DNA of 64,000 bases from contig CAZBAL010000005.1 in the NCBI GenBank assembly GCA_964489735.1, positions 27,406 to 91,405 of the forward strand. Reading direction: 5' to 3'. This document shows positions 1 to 9,600 of this stretch, one piece after another. Under the pieces are notes generated by a model. That model was not told the DNA's origin and made no database searches. It saw only the letters and a program-made list of their open reading frames with translations. Within the stretch, counting starts at the first letter, position 1. Each line of letters begins with the position of its first letter. A program made the position numbers and the translations under genes. The DNA comes from Andreesenia sp964489735 (lineage in GTDB: Bacteria; Bacillota; Clostridia; Tissierellales; Gottschalkiaceae).

Positions 1-133
1 TTTCTTTAGACTTTTCAGCGGTTATCTCTTGGTTGTTTATTTTTTTATCTGAAGAACAACCTGCTATAAAAACCGATGCCCCTACAATAAGTGCTGAAGA
101 AACTGCTATTAATCTAATTTTATTTCTTTTCAT
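1..133 (-). CDS. lipoprotein, N-terminal fragment (runs off the left edge)
   Basis: Reading leftward from an ATG at 133 gives MKRNKIRLIAVSSALIVG followed by a hydrophobic stretch and the lipobox IAGC. It then continues into a polar Ser/Lys-rich linker and leaves the window. This is a typical lipoprotein signal peptide with cleavage before the Cys. A GGAAGAAGGG Shine-Dalgarno site sits 7 bases before the ATG. Only about 44 residues are visible, so the mature function cannot be assigned. Confidence 0.8.
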   Translation of the reverse strand, partial: MKRNKIRLIAVSSALIVGASVFIAGCSSDKKINNQEITAEKSKE

Positions 134-171
134 TTAATTTCCCTTCTTCCACTTTGAATTTTCTTTTTTTT

Positions 172-180
172 ATTCTATCA
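172..180 (-). promoter_or_regulatory. extended -10 promoter element for the left-edge lipoprotein
   Basis: On the minus strand the sequence reads TGATAGAAT (TG-N-TAGAAT), about 40 bases before the lipoprotein start. No good -35 hexamer stands 16-18 bases upstream, so this rests on the extended -10 only. Confidence 0.35.
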
Positions 181-320
181 CTTTTTTTATTCTGTTTCTA
201 TTGATTTCAAGCGATTTAAGATACATATTATTCTTTCTTTAGAAAAGCTTAATAATTTTTATCTTATGTGAATTTTTTAAGGTATAACTCTACATATACC
301 TATACATATGGATTTTTGAT

Positions 321-357
321 AAAAAATAGCCATATCACTTTTAAGCGACATGGCCAT
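321..357 (-). terminator. rho-independent terminator of the ArsS operon
   Basis: On the minus strand a 15-bp stem (AUGGCCAUGUCGCUU paired with AAGUGAUAUGGCUAU, three G-U pairs) is followed by a run of six U. It lies just after the stop of the C_GCAxxG_C_C gene. Confidence 0.8.
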
Positions 358-375
358 TTTATTTATATCCTTCAA

Positions 376-831
376 TTATTCTTCTAAAGACTCGACAATA
401 TCTATCACCTTAAGAACAAGTTTTGGACAGAAACTAGTCAGGAGTCCTTCTTTTTCTATTCTTTCTCCTTCAACTGGATCAGTCAAGTTTCCACCAAGAA
501 GGTCCTCGCAAACTTCTGAACCGCATTCTTCTTTGTATTTCATCTGGAATTCTGCTGTTTTTCTCATCATATTCCCTTTAGTCTCCATATCTCCCGGTTC
601 TGTCTGTCCATAAATCATACCTATGGCCATAAGACCTCCGATGTATGCTCCACAGATGCTTCCCTTGAACATTCCGCCTCCAAAAGAGCCAGCCATTTTA
701 ATTGCAAGCTTCTCATCTTCACCGTACTTCTTGGCAAAATATGAAGTTATAACCTGACCACAGTCAAATCCCTGACCAAATAACTCTACTACCTTCTCCT
801 TATTGAATACGCTACTATCTCTTTTATCCAT
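376..831 (-). CDS. C_GCAxxG_C_C family protein (last gene of the ArsS operon)
   Basis: This is a small (151 aa) cysteine-rich protein of the C_GCAxxG_C_C family (TIGR01909), a probable redox or metal/cofactor-binding family without a settled function. Diagnostic stretches are FDCGQVITSYF near the N-terminus and GSICGAYIGGLMAIG in the middle, with two further Cys in KEECGSEVCEDLLGG. I chose the ATG at 831 because GAGAGG stands 6 bases upstream. A TTG at 846 is in frame but overlaps that site. It follows the radical SAM gene after a short gap and is followed by a terminator, so it is the last gene of the operon. A paralogue lies at 44391-44861. Confidence 0.85.
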   Translation of the reverse strand: MDKRDSSVFNKEKVVELFGQGFDCGQVITSYFAKKYGEDEKLAIKMAGSFGGGMFKGSICGAYIGGLMAIGMIYGQTEPGDMETKGNMMRKTAEFQMKYKEECGSEVCEDLLGGNLTDPVEGERIEKEGLLTSFCPKLVLKVIDIVESLEE

Positions 832-867
832 TTGTATACCTCTCAAATATAAAATAATATATACTAA

Positions 868-1818
868 CTATGCTGTTGCTCCACCACACGATGATCCTGC
901 TCCTGCAGTACACGCATAGCAGTGATTTCCGGTTTTTATTTTCCTTATATCCAGTCTATCTAAATCTTTAATATTCACTTTCTCCATATCAGCTTTTAGA
1001 TCGATCATCTGATTGAAATCGCAATCATAAATATATCCGTCCCAGGAAATTGATACCTGATCTCTGCACATCATATTTTCAACTGTACCAGGATTAAAAT
1101 TATCTTCAAGCAGCTTCATATACTCTTCCAGTTTACCATCTGCCTCTAATCCTTTTTTGAATCTACCTATTGGATTATTAGTTATAGTGAAAAGATTTGT
1201 GAATACTATACCATAGTCTTCTGATAGTCTCTTTCTATAATCTACTGTAAGTGCTTCCTGGCAAGGAGGAAGAAATGGACCTCCCGGGTTGTACACTAAA
1301 TCTAAAACCAAGTTTTCTTCTTTGCCATATCCAAGTTCATTCAGAACTTTTAATGCCTCTATCGACTTATCAAATACTCCCTTTCCTCTCATCTTATCGG
1401 TATTATCTTCTGTATAGCATGGAAGTGAAGCAACAACTTCCACTCCATTATCAGCAAACAGTTTAGGTAGATCTCTGTATCCCTCTTCAGTCAGTATAAC
1501 CAGGTTGGTTCTAACTATAACTTTTTCTGCAACTTTTACAACCTCTTCCAGGAAATATCTGAAATTAGGGTTCATTTCAGGAGCTCCACCTGTTATATCC
1601 ATAGTCTTGAAGCCATGTTTTTTAAATACTCTAAGACAACTGTCAATTGTTTCCTTATCCATTATCTCAGCTCTATTCGGACCCGCCTCAACATGACAGT
1701 GAGTGCATGCTATATTACAAAGTTTTCCTACATTTACCTGCATCACAGATAAATTCTCTTTTGTGTTTAAAAACTCTTTTTGTTCAATCTTCGATTCAAA
1801 ATCTGTTATTCTATTCAT
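868..1818 (-). CDS. arsS: ArsS-type radical SAM/Cys-rich enzyme
   Basis: This radical SAM protein (316 aa) belongs to the family annotated as arsenosugar biosynthesis ArsS (TIGR04167, radical SAM/Cys-rich domain). The radical SAM cluster motif is CNIACTHCH (CxxxCxxC) near residue 35, followed by the SAM-binding stretch DITGGAPEMNP. The C-terminal domain carries the typical Cys-rich tail CYACTAGAGSSCGGATA, and a further Cys pair is in YIYDCDFNQM. Start: ATG at 1818 with AGGGGATG upstream; an upstream in-frame ATG at 1842 has no Shine-Dalgarno site. Some family members are selenoproteins, but here all these positions are ordinary Cys codons. No arsM methyltransferase is visible nearby, so the arsenic substrate is inferred from the family only. 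The operon also holds an Fe-S/CCG protein and a TVP38 membrane protein. Confidence 0.85.
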   Translation of the reverse strand: MNRITDFESKIEQKEFLNTKENLSVMQVNVGKLCNIACTHCHVEAGPNRAEIMDKETIDSCLRVFKKHGFKTMDITGGAPEMNPNFRYFLEEVVKVAEKVIVRTNLVILTEEGYRDLPKLFADNGVEVVASLPCYTEDNTDKMRGKGVFDKSIEALKVLNELGYGKEENLVLDLVYNPGGPFLPPCQEALTVDYRKRLSEDYGIVFTNLFTITNNPIGRFKKGLEADGKLEEYMKLLEDNFNPGTVENMMCRDQVSISWDGYIYDCDFNQMIDLKADMEKVNIKDLDRLDIRKIKTGNHCYACTAGAGSSCGGATA

Positions 1819-1866
1819 TATTTCATCCCCTATAAATATCATCTATTTATTTTTCTTATGTTATTA

Positions 1867-2892
1867 TCACTTGAATTTATACTTCGCTCTGTTAAATACT
1901 GTTGCTATGCCTTTGCTGCTTGCCTCTTCTGTTCCCAAGATTTTTGTTAACACATGCTGAGACTTTCCTGGTGTTTTCAGATTGATATTCCCCGCACAAG
2001 TCGCACAATAAGAATATACTGTTCCTGAAAATTCGGAGAATTTTTCACTCATATCATTTGATATCCCAGGCTCTTTTGCTTTCGCAAGCCCTCCTAATCC
2101 ACAACATTGTGCATCAGCTAGTTTATACTTTTCCATATCCATAAAAGCTGTTAGATCTTTATAAAGCTTTCTCGAATCTCTATCGGGACATGGAATATAT
2201 ATATAATTCTGAGAATCTGTTTGCAAATTTTCTTTTAAACCGTGCCCTTTATCTCTTATTGACTCATATTCTATTTTTTTGCCCAAACCCAGCTCATTAA
2301 GTTTTTCATAAATTGTAATGCATTTTGCATCTATCCTGTTTTTTAAAAAATAATAACAGTTTGGACATACCATGATAAGCTCCTCTATCTGATTCTCTGC
2401 TATATATCTATTGATAAAATCCACAGATGATGAGGAATCATCATCCAGACCAATCTCAGATATCGGTTTAGAACAGCAGTCAAACATGGCTCCTATGCCA
2501 TTCTCTTTCATTAAGTCTATAAGCTTTTCTGATGTCTCAGGGTAGAATGACAGAAAGTTGCAACCTGGAAACAAGACAGACTTTCCTACAGCTCTTCTAT
2601 AGTTTTTAAATTTATAGCTGTTTTTCTCAAGCTTAAGTAGATTGAAAGAGGGAGCTGTCTTGCCTGAATTTTTATTTAGTATATCTTTTCTCATGACTAA
2701 GGATATTTCTCTTCCATCAATATCGACAGGACATACTCTTCTGCAGTCTCCACATAAGAAACAACTGTATGCTAAATCCTTTTTCCCATTGAAACCATCT
2801 AAGTCCAGATTGTACTTTGTCAAAAACTCACATACAGACGTACATTTTCCACAGTGAATGCATTTATCTGTAAGATTATCGTATTTTTTCAA
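1867..2892 (-). CDS. (Fe-S)-binding CCG-domain protein, HdrB/GlpC-like
   Basis: An oxidoreductase-like protein (341 aa). The N-terminus has two 4Fe-4S motifs, CIHCGKCTSVC near residue 12 and CFLCGDCRRVCP near residue 44. Two CCG-type domains follow: PGCN with FDCCSKP and MVCPNCYYF, then CCGLGGLA with YCATCAG. This architecture is that of heterodisulfide-reductase HdrB/HdrD and glycolate-oxidase/GlpC iron-sulfur subunits, which pass electrons to a thiol or disulfide. Start: TTG at 2892 with AGGAGGAG 6 bases before; it begins one base after the stop of the TVP38 gene, so the two are probably translationally coupled. The position next to a radical SAM gene suggests a role as electron donor or reductase in that pathway (inference). 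Confidence 0.85.
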   Translation of the reverse strand: MKKYDNLTDKCIHCGKCTSVCEFLTKYNLDLDGFNGKKDLAYSCFLCGDCRRVCPVDIDGREISLVMRKDILNKNSGKTAPSFNLLKLEKNSYKFKNYRRAVGKSVLFPGCNFLSFYPETSEKLIDLMKENGIGAMFDCCSKPISEIGLDDDSSSSVDFINRYIAENQIEELIMVCPNCYYFLKNRIDAKCITIYEKLNELGLGKKIEYESIRDKGHGLKENLQTDSQNYIYIPCPDRDSRKLYKDLTAFMDMEKYKLADAQCCGLGGLAKAKEPGISNDMSEKFSEFSGTVYSYCATCAGNINLKTPGKSQHVLTKILGTEEASSKGIATVFNRAKYKFK

Positions 2893-2893
2893 A

Positions 2894-3586
2894 CTACTCT
2901 CCTCCTAACTCTTCTTCTTTAATGCTTTCAAGATTGATTCTCTTAGCAAAATAGCCAGAAACTAAAATTAATGCAACTAATAAAAATATAGATATTAAAA
3001 ACTCCGGACTCTTATAATCAATTGCTTTATCTCCAATATTTAAAAACACTAAAGTTCCAGGTATTATGCCCAGTAATGTGGCTAAAGAATATGATACGAA
3101 ACTCATACTTGTAAGTCCAAATACATAATTAATCATATTGTACGGTATGAGTGGAATAAGTCTGAGAACCAATAAAAGATAAAATCCCTCTTTTCCACTT
3201 GATAGCTCAAGTTTATCTTTCCATCTGGGAGGCAACTTTTTCCTAAGATATGAACTCACAGTATCTCTAGCCACAAATCTGGCTAGTAAGAACATTATCG
3301 TAGAATTTATCATAGCTCCTATAATCGTATAGATTGTTCCGTCAATTAATCCAAATGATAGACCTCCTGCAAGTGCTAATATAGGAACTGGAAAGAATGC
3401 TATTGGCAGAACCGAAAAAAGCAGTATATAAGCGATAGGTGCAAAAACTCCATAAGAATCGACATAATCTCTGATTTTTGCTGAACCGAAGTCTTTAAAG
3501 AAATAATTATATAAAATGTATAGTGCAATCATCGAAGCAAGAAATACTATTATCTTTTTGTGCCTTAGAATCATTTTTTTAAGCAT
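2894..3586 (-). CDS. TVP38/TMEM64 (DedA-like/SNARE-assoc) membrane protein
   Basis: A polytopic membrane protein (230 aa) of the TVP38/TMEM64 family: an N-terminal TM helix (IIVFLASMIALYILYNYFF), then VPILALAGGLSFGLIDGTIY, and the family signature LRLIPLIPYNMINYVFGLTSM. Members are thought to move phospholipids or other lipids across the membrane. Start: ATG at 3586 behind AGAGGTGAGAGC; an in-frame ATG at 3625 lacks a Shine-Dalgarno site and would fall almost on the promoter. First gene of the ArsS operon. A second family member is at 19738-20433, beside the associated transferases, which supports a shared membrane-linked pathway. Confidence 0.88.
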   Translation of the reverse strand: MLKKMILRHKKIIVFLASMIALYILYNYFFKDFGSAKIRDYVDSYGVFAPIAYILLFSVLPIAFFPVPILALAGGLSFGLIDGTIYTIIGAMINSTIMFLLARFVARDTVSSYLRKKLPPRWKDKLELSSGKEGFYLLLVLRLIPLIPYNMINYVFGLTSMSFVSYSLATLLGIIPGTLVFLNIGDKAIDYKSPEFLISIFLLVALILVSGYFAKRINLESIKEEELGGE

Positions 3587-3629
3587 GCTCTCACCTCTAA
3601 ATTTATAATATTCATCTATATGCAACTAC

Positions 3630-3658
3630 ATTCTATTAGAATTGTAATTCTGTGTCAA
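3630..3658 (-). promoter_or_regulatory. sigma-A promoter of the ArsS operon with internal inverted repeat
   Basis: On the minus strand TTGACA (3653-3658) is followed after exactly 17 bases by TAGAAT (3630-3635). The spacer contains the inverted repeat AGAATT-AC-AATTCT (3638-3651), a candidate operator lying between -35 and -10. Confidence 0.75.
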
Positions 3659-3747
3659 TTTACACTGAAAATAATAAATTGTTTTTTATAATGCTTATAC
3701 CAATTTGTATAGATTAATCTTATCGATGAATTAATCGGTGAATTAAT

Positions 3748-3817
3748 GGTTCTAAAATTTATAGTGCTGGTACTTAAAAAAAGTATCAGCACTTTCTTAT
3801 TTTAAAGCAAAAAAAAA
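3748..3817 (+). mobile_element. relic left end of an ISL3-family element
   Basis: These roughly 70 bases align nearly base for base with the left end of the intact ISL3 element at 32612. Shared features are GGTTCT at the tip, TATAGTG(C/T)TGGTACTT, the hairpin with AAGTATCAGCACT, and TTAAAGCAAAAAAAA. No transposase sequence or right end follows, so this is a solo end left by a deletion or an old insertion. Confidence 0.75.
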
Positions 3818-3855
3818 CATGAAAAACTGAATCTCTAAAAAAGAGACTCAGTTTT
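3811..3855 (-). terminator. terminator downstream of feoAB
   Basis: On the minus strand a 14-bp stem (AAAACTGAGTCTCT / AGAGATTCAGTTTT, one mismatch) is followed by a short spacer and then nine T. The T run is contributed by the edge of the ISL3 relic. Confidence 0.65.
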
Positions 3856-3979
3856 CCATGCTTCCCAATCGTGCTCTTCCCCAAAAGCACTCCCAATAAC
3901 TATCTAATTTAACAAATTATATCCAACATTCTAATATAATTATATTCCATAATTGAATAACATTCTATATACCAAAGTT

Positions 3980-4013
3980 TATACTTTAGTATATAAAAAT
4001 ATACTAAAGTATA
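3980..4013. repeat. perfect AT-rich inverted repeat after feoAB
   Basis: Arms of 15 bases (TATACTTTAGTATAT and its complement) surround an AAAA loop. It lies 50 bases after the feoAB stop codon and may act as an RNA 3' stabiliser or weak terminator. Confidence 0.6.
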
Positions 4014-4063
4014 TTTTTGTGTATTTATTTAGCTTTTGAATAATTAAAAATTAATTTAATATC

Positions 4064-6424
4064 TTATATGAATCCAACCAAAGAACCTATTAGATTTACT
4101 ATAAAAGCAACTATCCAAGCAACTACACATTGAATAACAGCTATCAGAAATGCCCATTTTCCTCCTAGTTCACGTTTAACTGCTCCTATCGCAGCTACAC
4201 ACGGTGTGTATATCAATACAAATACAAGGAAGACTATCGCAGTAAATGGAACAAACAATGTGCTCAGATTTGAAGCAGTTCCTCCTAACAGTACTGTCAA
4301 TGTGCTGACTACTGTCTCCTTAGCTATGAACCCAGTTATAAGAGCAGTTGAAACTCTCCAGTCCGCAAAACCTAGTGGCTTGAATATAGGAGCAATAAAT
4401 CCTCCTAACATTGCTAATAGACTGTCTGATGGTTCTTGTGCTATATTCATTTTCAGGTCAAAAGTCTGAAGAAACCATACTATTATCGAAGCCGCAAATA
4501 TTATTGTGAAAGCCTTTGTTATAAACCCTTTAGCTTTATCCCATATCAGAAATGCCACTGTCTTTGCACTAGGCAGTCTGTATATTGGAAGTTCCATTAC
4601 AAAAGGAACTGGCTCTCCTTTAAATCCAGTATTCTTTAAAATAAGCGCAAATAATATGGCAACTACTATTCCCGTAAAATACAATCCTATCATCATAAGA
4701 GCCGCATGATCAGGGAAAAATACAGCTGAAAACAATGCATATATTGGCAGTTTGGCAGAACAACTCATAAATGAGAGCAGCATTATAGTCATTTTTCTGT
4801 CTCTTTCAGACGGCAATGTTCTAGTAGCCATGATTCCTGGCACTGAACACCCAAAACCTATAAGCATAGGTACGAAAGATCTTCCTGAAAGTCCGACTCT
4901 TCTTAAAAGCTTATCCATTACAAATGCTACCCTAGCCATATAGCCACTGTCCTCTAGTAAGGATAGGAAGAAGAACAGTGTTACTATGGTTGGTAAAAAT
5001 GAGAGTACACTTCCTACCCCCGCAAACACACCATCAACAACTAAGGATTCCACAACTGGATTTATCCCATATGAATTCAGTGTTTGACCTACTATCTCCG
5101 TGAAGCTTTCAATCCCAGACTCAAATGCATCTGAAAGAACTTTTCCAATAAGACCAAATGTAAGCCAGAAAACTAATCCCATTATCAATATGAATGTTGG
5201 TATTCCCGTATACTTCCCAGTTAACACCTTATCTATTGCATTGCTCCTAGTTCTCTCAATACTCTCTTTCGGCTTGACCACAGTTTCTTCACATGTTTCT
5301 TCAATAAAATGGAATCTCATATCTGCTACTGCCGATACTCTGTCCATACCGCTTTCTATCTCCATTTGCTTTATCAAATGCTCTATAGTCTCTTCTTCAT
5401 TTTTGGAAAGCTTCAGTCTCGCCATTATCAGTTCATCGCCTTCTATCAACTTACTGGCAACAAATCTTAAAGGTAGTCTGTATCTCTTGGCATGGTCCTC
5501 TATCAAATGCATTATTGAATGTATGCATCTATGGACCGCTCCACCGTCTCTGGCATCCGAATCACAGAAATCCTGTCTTCCAGGAACCTCTCTATACCTT
5601 GCGATATGAACCGCATGAGTAATGAGCTCCTCTATTCCTTCATTTCTGCTTGCTGAAATCGGCACAACTGGTATTCCCAAAGTCTCTTCCAGTTTATTTA
5701 TTTCAATTGTACCACCATTTTTTGCTACTTCATCCATCATATTAAGCGCAAGTACCATTGGAATATCCATTTCCAGAAGCTGCATAGTCAGATATAGATT
5801 TCTCTCTAAATTTGTAGCATCAACAATATTGATTATTCCATCTGGTCTACTGTCCAAAAGAAAGTCTCTAGTGACAATCTCCTCACTGGTATAAGGAGAC
5901 ATCGAATATATACCAGGTAAATCAGTTACAACTGCATTTTTTGCATTTCTGATAACTCCATCTACTCTATCAACCGTAACTCCTGGAAAATTACCTACAT
6001 GCTGCTTAGAGCCTGTCAGCTGATTGAACAGGGTTGTCTTTCCGCAGTTCTGATTTCCAACTAAAGCAAATCTGATCTGTGTTTCCTCGTCAATGAGTTC
6101 CCCTTCTCTTCTGGTGTAGTAGACATGAGGCTCACCAATTTTAGGATGGGCTGTTTGCCTTTCAATAGCTTTTTCTTTTTTCTGTCTTGTATCTTTGTCT
6201 CTTATATCATCTACTAATATCTTTTCCGCTTCTGCCTTTCTCAAAGTAAGCGAATAACCTCTTATCAGTATTTCGATAGGATCTCCCATTGGTGCAACTT
6301 TAACAAGGGTTACCACTGTACCGGGAATCAATCCCATATTTATCAGATGGTGTCTTAACGGACCATCTCCCCCAACTTTGGTAACTTTCGCACTCATTCC
6401 CTTGCTCAATTCCGATAATTTCAT
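4064..6424 (-). CDS. feoB: FeoA-FeoB fusion, ferrous iron transporter
   Basis: A ferrous iron uptake GTPase/permease (786 aa). Residues 1-75 are a FeoA SH3-like domain (LSELSKGMSAKVTKV, INMGLIPGTVV). A linker leads to the FeoB G domain near residue 115 with P-loop GNQNCGKTT, the switch region TDLPGIYSMSP and NMMD as G4. The membrane domain fills residues 385-786 and includes the Gate motif GFGCSVPGIMATR and FMSCSAKLPIYAL. FeoA and FeoB are separate genes in many bacteria; fusion is seen in some anaerobes. GGTAGGA precedes the ATG. The gene stands alone between terminators. No FeoC and no clear Fur box was found. Confidence 0.95.
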   Translation of the reverse strand: MKLSELSKGMSAKVTKVGGDGPLRHHLINMGLIPGTVVTLVKVAPMGDPIEILIRGYSLTLRKAEAEKILVDDIRDKDTRQKKEKAIERQTAHPKIGEPHVYYTRREGELIDEETQIRFALVGNQNCGKTTLFNQLTGSKQHVGNFPGVTVDRVDGVIRNAKNAVVTDLPGIYSMSPYTSEEIVTRDFLLDSRPDGIINIVDATNLERNLYLTMQLLEMDIPMVLALNMMDEVAKNGGTIEINKLEETLGIPVVPISASRNEGIEELITHAVHIARYREVPGRQDFCDSDARDGGAVHRCIHSIMHLIEDHAKRYRLPLRFVASKLIEGDELIMARLKLSKNEEETIEHLIKQMEIESGMDRVSAVADMRFHFIEETCEETVVKPKESIERTRSNAIDKVLTGKYTGIPTFILIMGLVFWLTFGLIGKVLSDAFESGIESFTEIVGQTLNSYGINPVVESLVVDGVFAGVGSVLSFLPTIVTLFFFLSLLEDSGYMARVAFVMDKLLRRVGLSGRSFVPMLIGFGCSVPGIMATRTLPSERDRKMTIMLLSFMSCSAKLPIYALFSAVFFPDHAALMMIGLYFTGIVVAILFALILKNTGFKGEPVPFVMELPIYRLPSAKTVAFLIWDKAKGFITKAFTIIFAASIIVWFLQTFDLKMNIAQEPSDSLLAMLGGFIAPIFKPLGFADWRVSTALITGFIAKETVVSTLTVLLGGTASNLSTLFVPFTAIVFLVFVLIYTPCVAAIGAVKRELGGKWAFLIAVIQCVVAWIVAFIVNLIGSLVGFI

Positions 6425-6530
6425 TTCCTACCACCCTTCAAATCCTATTCCCTGCCTTAGACAAGGTGTTTTCCTTTTCATTCTTTGGCAAGTTACACAA
6501 TATCTCAATAAAAATACATCCTACAAGATA

Positions 6531-6539
6531 ATTATACCA
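6531..6539 (-). promoter_or_regulatory. extended -10 promoter of feoAB
   Basis: On the minus strand TGGTATAAT (extended -10) lies about 107 bases before the feoAB ATG. A good -35 is missing. Confidence 0.4.
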
Positions 6540-6628
6540 GCATTTTTCAATTTACAGCTATAATTAATATTTTTTCCTGTAGTTTTGTGATTTTATTGTG
6601 TTTTAACTATTTTCAAACAACTTTTAAT

Positions 6629-9600
6629 CTAATTTTCAAAAGCAGAAAGTGTACTTCCCTCTGAAGTTATATCTATCTCTATTTTATCCGGTATTCGTTC
6701 TTTAAGTTCCTCAACATGCGATATGATTCCCACAATCCTTCCCTGATTCTGAATCTCTATGAGTGTATCAATTGCTGAATCAAGGGATTCAGAGTCTAAA
6801 GTTCCAAATCCTTCATCTATGAATATAGTGTCAAGTCCTATTCCGCCTGAATACATCTTAACGACATCGGAAAGTCCAAGTGCCATCGATAGCGAAGCTT
6901 TGAAGCTCTCTCCACCTGATAGTGTGGATATATCTCTTTTCTTAGAAGAATAGTAATCCAGTACTTCAAGATCTAAACCACTTTCAGAAACTCTGCTAGT
7001 AATGTCTTTTTTCCTGAAAATTTCATATCTCCCATCTGTCATCTTATTGAACCTCTGATTTGTAAACTCTAGAATTTCATCTAGATAGGTTGATAAGACA
7101 TAAGCTTCAAAACTTGCATTTTTATTATTCTGTCTATTTGCAGCATCAGATAGATCTTTTATTTTTTCATATTCATCGATAGCAAGTTTATTAGAATCAT
7201 AATCATTTTTAATTTTTTCAGAATAAGATACTATCTTCTCATTCATGGAATTTATATTGTTTATGTTTTTCTCTAAAACTGCTTTCGCTTCAGAACTTTC
7301 TTTAATCAGCTTTTCTAATTCGCTTAAATCTGTCTTCTGACCATCTCCAATACTGATAACCAAATCATTATAGAGTTTAGTGAGGAGGTTTAAGTTTTCT
7401 CTATATTTGGAAATATCCGCATTCATTTTTTTAAGCTCTTCTTCTTTTATTACACTGCTTCTGTATTCGTCTTCATATGAAAAGCCATTCTCTGTGATAG
7501 ATTTCTGGAATAGTTCTTTTAGTTCTGACTTCCTCTGCTCTAGTTCTGCTTTTCTGTCGACCGTAGCTTTCATCTCGCCAGATTTTGATTCAATCTCTTT
7601 TTCCGTTTCTTTAAGAGTGCTGTCTTCCTCCTCAATCTTCTTGGAAAGTTCTTTTTCTCTTTGCATCTTGGAATCTTTTAATCGATTATATTCTGACAGA
7701 AGATTCCCTTCTATCTTATCAGCATCTTCAGAGCCAAATATCTTCTCTTTTTCAGATTTGAATTTCATTTCACACTCATTGAGTTTAATGCTATTTTCAC
7801 TGTATTCCTCATTCAAATACTGAAGTGTTTCCTTATTATCTCTATACTTCTTGTCTATTTCCTTGTTTAATGCTGATTTTTTCTCGATTTCTTCGATCCT
7901 GTTTTCCACATCTTTTATTTCTCTTTTTAATTTTGATTCACTTTTACCAAAGTCCATGGTATATATCATCATATGCTTCTTGAGAGAATTGTAATTTGCT
8001 CCATCTTCTATCTCTATTCCAAAGCTTTTGCATTCATCAGATATCTGGTTAGTCAGATTTTTGCCTCTACTGATATTTTCTTCTAATCTAGTTTCCAGTT
8101 GGATATAGCTGTTTTTTTCTGTCTGTAGAGCTTCTCTCTTTTTATCTCTCAATTCTTCTTTTCTATTGAGTTCTTCTTCTGTGACCTGGTTGTCATTTTC
8201 TTCAACCTCAAAATCACTATGCTCTATAGAGCCACATACCGGACAAGATTCTCCTGATTTAAGCTCCCTTCTGAGTCTATATACCAACTGTTTATTGTAA
8301 TTCTTTTGCATTTCATTAAACTCTTTTTCGACTATTTTGAACTCATCTGTCAGTTCTTTAACTAGCTTTTCACTCTCACTCAAATCTTTTTTAATTTTGC
8401 TGTATTCTCGCACTTCCGCATTCAAATCATTAAATCTTTCATTTAGTGAATTCAGTCTCTCTTTTTTAACTGCCAATTCACTTTTCTTTGATTTTAGTTC
8501 CTTTTCTTTATCCTCAAGAGTCTTTTTATCTGAATCTAATTTATCCTGATCTAAAATCTGTTTCCTCAGTGTTTCCGTTTCTTCAAACAGAGTTGTTCCT
8601 CTTGCTTTAAGTTTAGTCGAATGAACCCTTAGACGGTTGACCTCTTTATTTGCATCTTCCAGTTTTTCAACAGAGTCGCTCATTATCTCTAAGTTCTTTA
8701 TCTCCTGAACCAGCTGATTTCTTTCTGCTCTCTCTTCTTTTCCCATTTCTATCTGAGCTTCTATAAATCTCAAATCAAGTTTTTTATTTCTAATGTCTTT
8801 TTCCAGCTTATTAATCAAGTCGATAGATGTGCTAAGCGAATCCTTTGCCTCAAGGTATCTGTCTTCCTTATCTTTTACACTGCTCGCTTTTTCAGCAATT
8901 TTATATCTTTTTTCCTTCTTTGCATATTCATCTTCTTTTGAAAGTTCAAGCTTCAGCTCTTTTTCTTTTCTATCTCTATCATCTATAAGCTTATTGACCA
9001 ATTCAGCCTTACCTTTTTTCTGATTCAATTCAGAGATTTCAGCTTCAACATCTCTCAGTGTTTTTTCAATTTCTATAATACTATCATCATTCTTGTTCTT
9101 TATATCAGCATAAAACTCTATTCTTTTATCAATATCAACTTCTATTTTCTCTTCTTCAGCTACTTCTCGATTGAGATACAGGAAGTTTTCTTCTATTCTT
9201 TTTTCTACATCTTTTATCTCTCGCTCTTTTTCTTTGGTCTTTACCTTAAGACCTTCCTGAACTTTGCTGCAGATTGATATGTCGAATAATTTCTGAAGAA
9301 TTTCTTTTCTCTCTCTTGTATCTGATGAAATAACTTTTTTGAACTGTCCCTGTGGAATCATCATTATCTGTCTGAACTGTTCTACAGTAAGTCCTATTAT
9401 ATTTTCAATTTCTTCTCTGACCTCATTCAGTCTTTCAAAAAATACTGTATCACCTTCTGAGTTTCTGTAGCTCAATACTGCTTCTTCCGACTTTTCTCTA
9501 GAACCTTCCCCTCTCAATTTCTTGACTTCCTGAGCGGGTAACCTTTTTATATTATATGGTTTACCTTTTACTTCAAAATCAAACTCTACGAAAGCCTCAT

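Larger units (their letters stand above)
3587..4063. other. intergenic region between the ArsS operon and feoAB
   Basis: About 480 bases without a gene. It holds the ArsS operon promoter (3630-3658), an ISL3 left-end relic (3748-3817), the feoAB terminator (3811-3855), an unexplained GC-richer structured stretch (3858-3903) and an AT-rich perfect inverted repeat (3980-4013). Confidence 0.7.

Noticed and set aside
868..1818. Possible selenocysteine in the ArsS-type enzyme
   Set aside because: Family members can be selenoproteins, but all motif positions are Cys codons and there is no in-frame TGA in the gene.
6425..6628. Fur box before feoAB
   Set aside because: I searched the region by eye for TGATAATnATTATCA-like sequences and found none with fewer than four mismatches.
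7380..7823. Long plus-strand Ser-rich open frame opposite sbcC
   Set aside because: It is antisense to the coiled-coil region, where Glu/Lys codons read as Ser/Phe/Leu on the other strand. It has no ribosome site and no recognisable domain.
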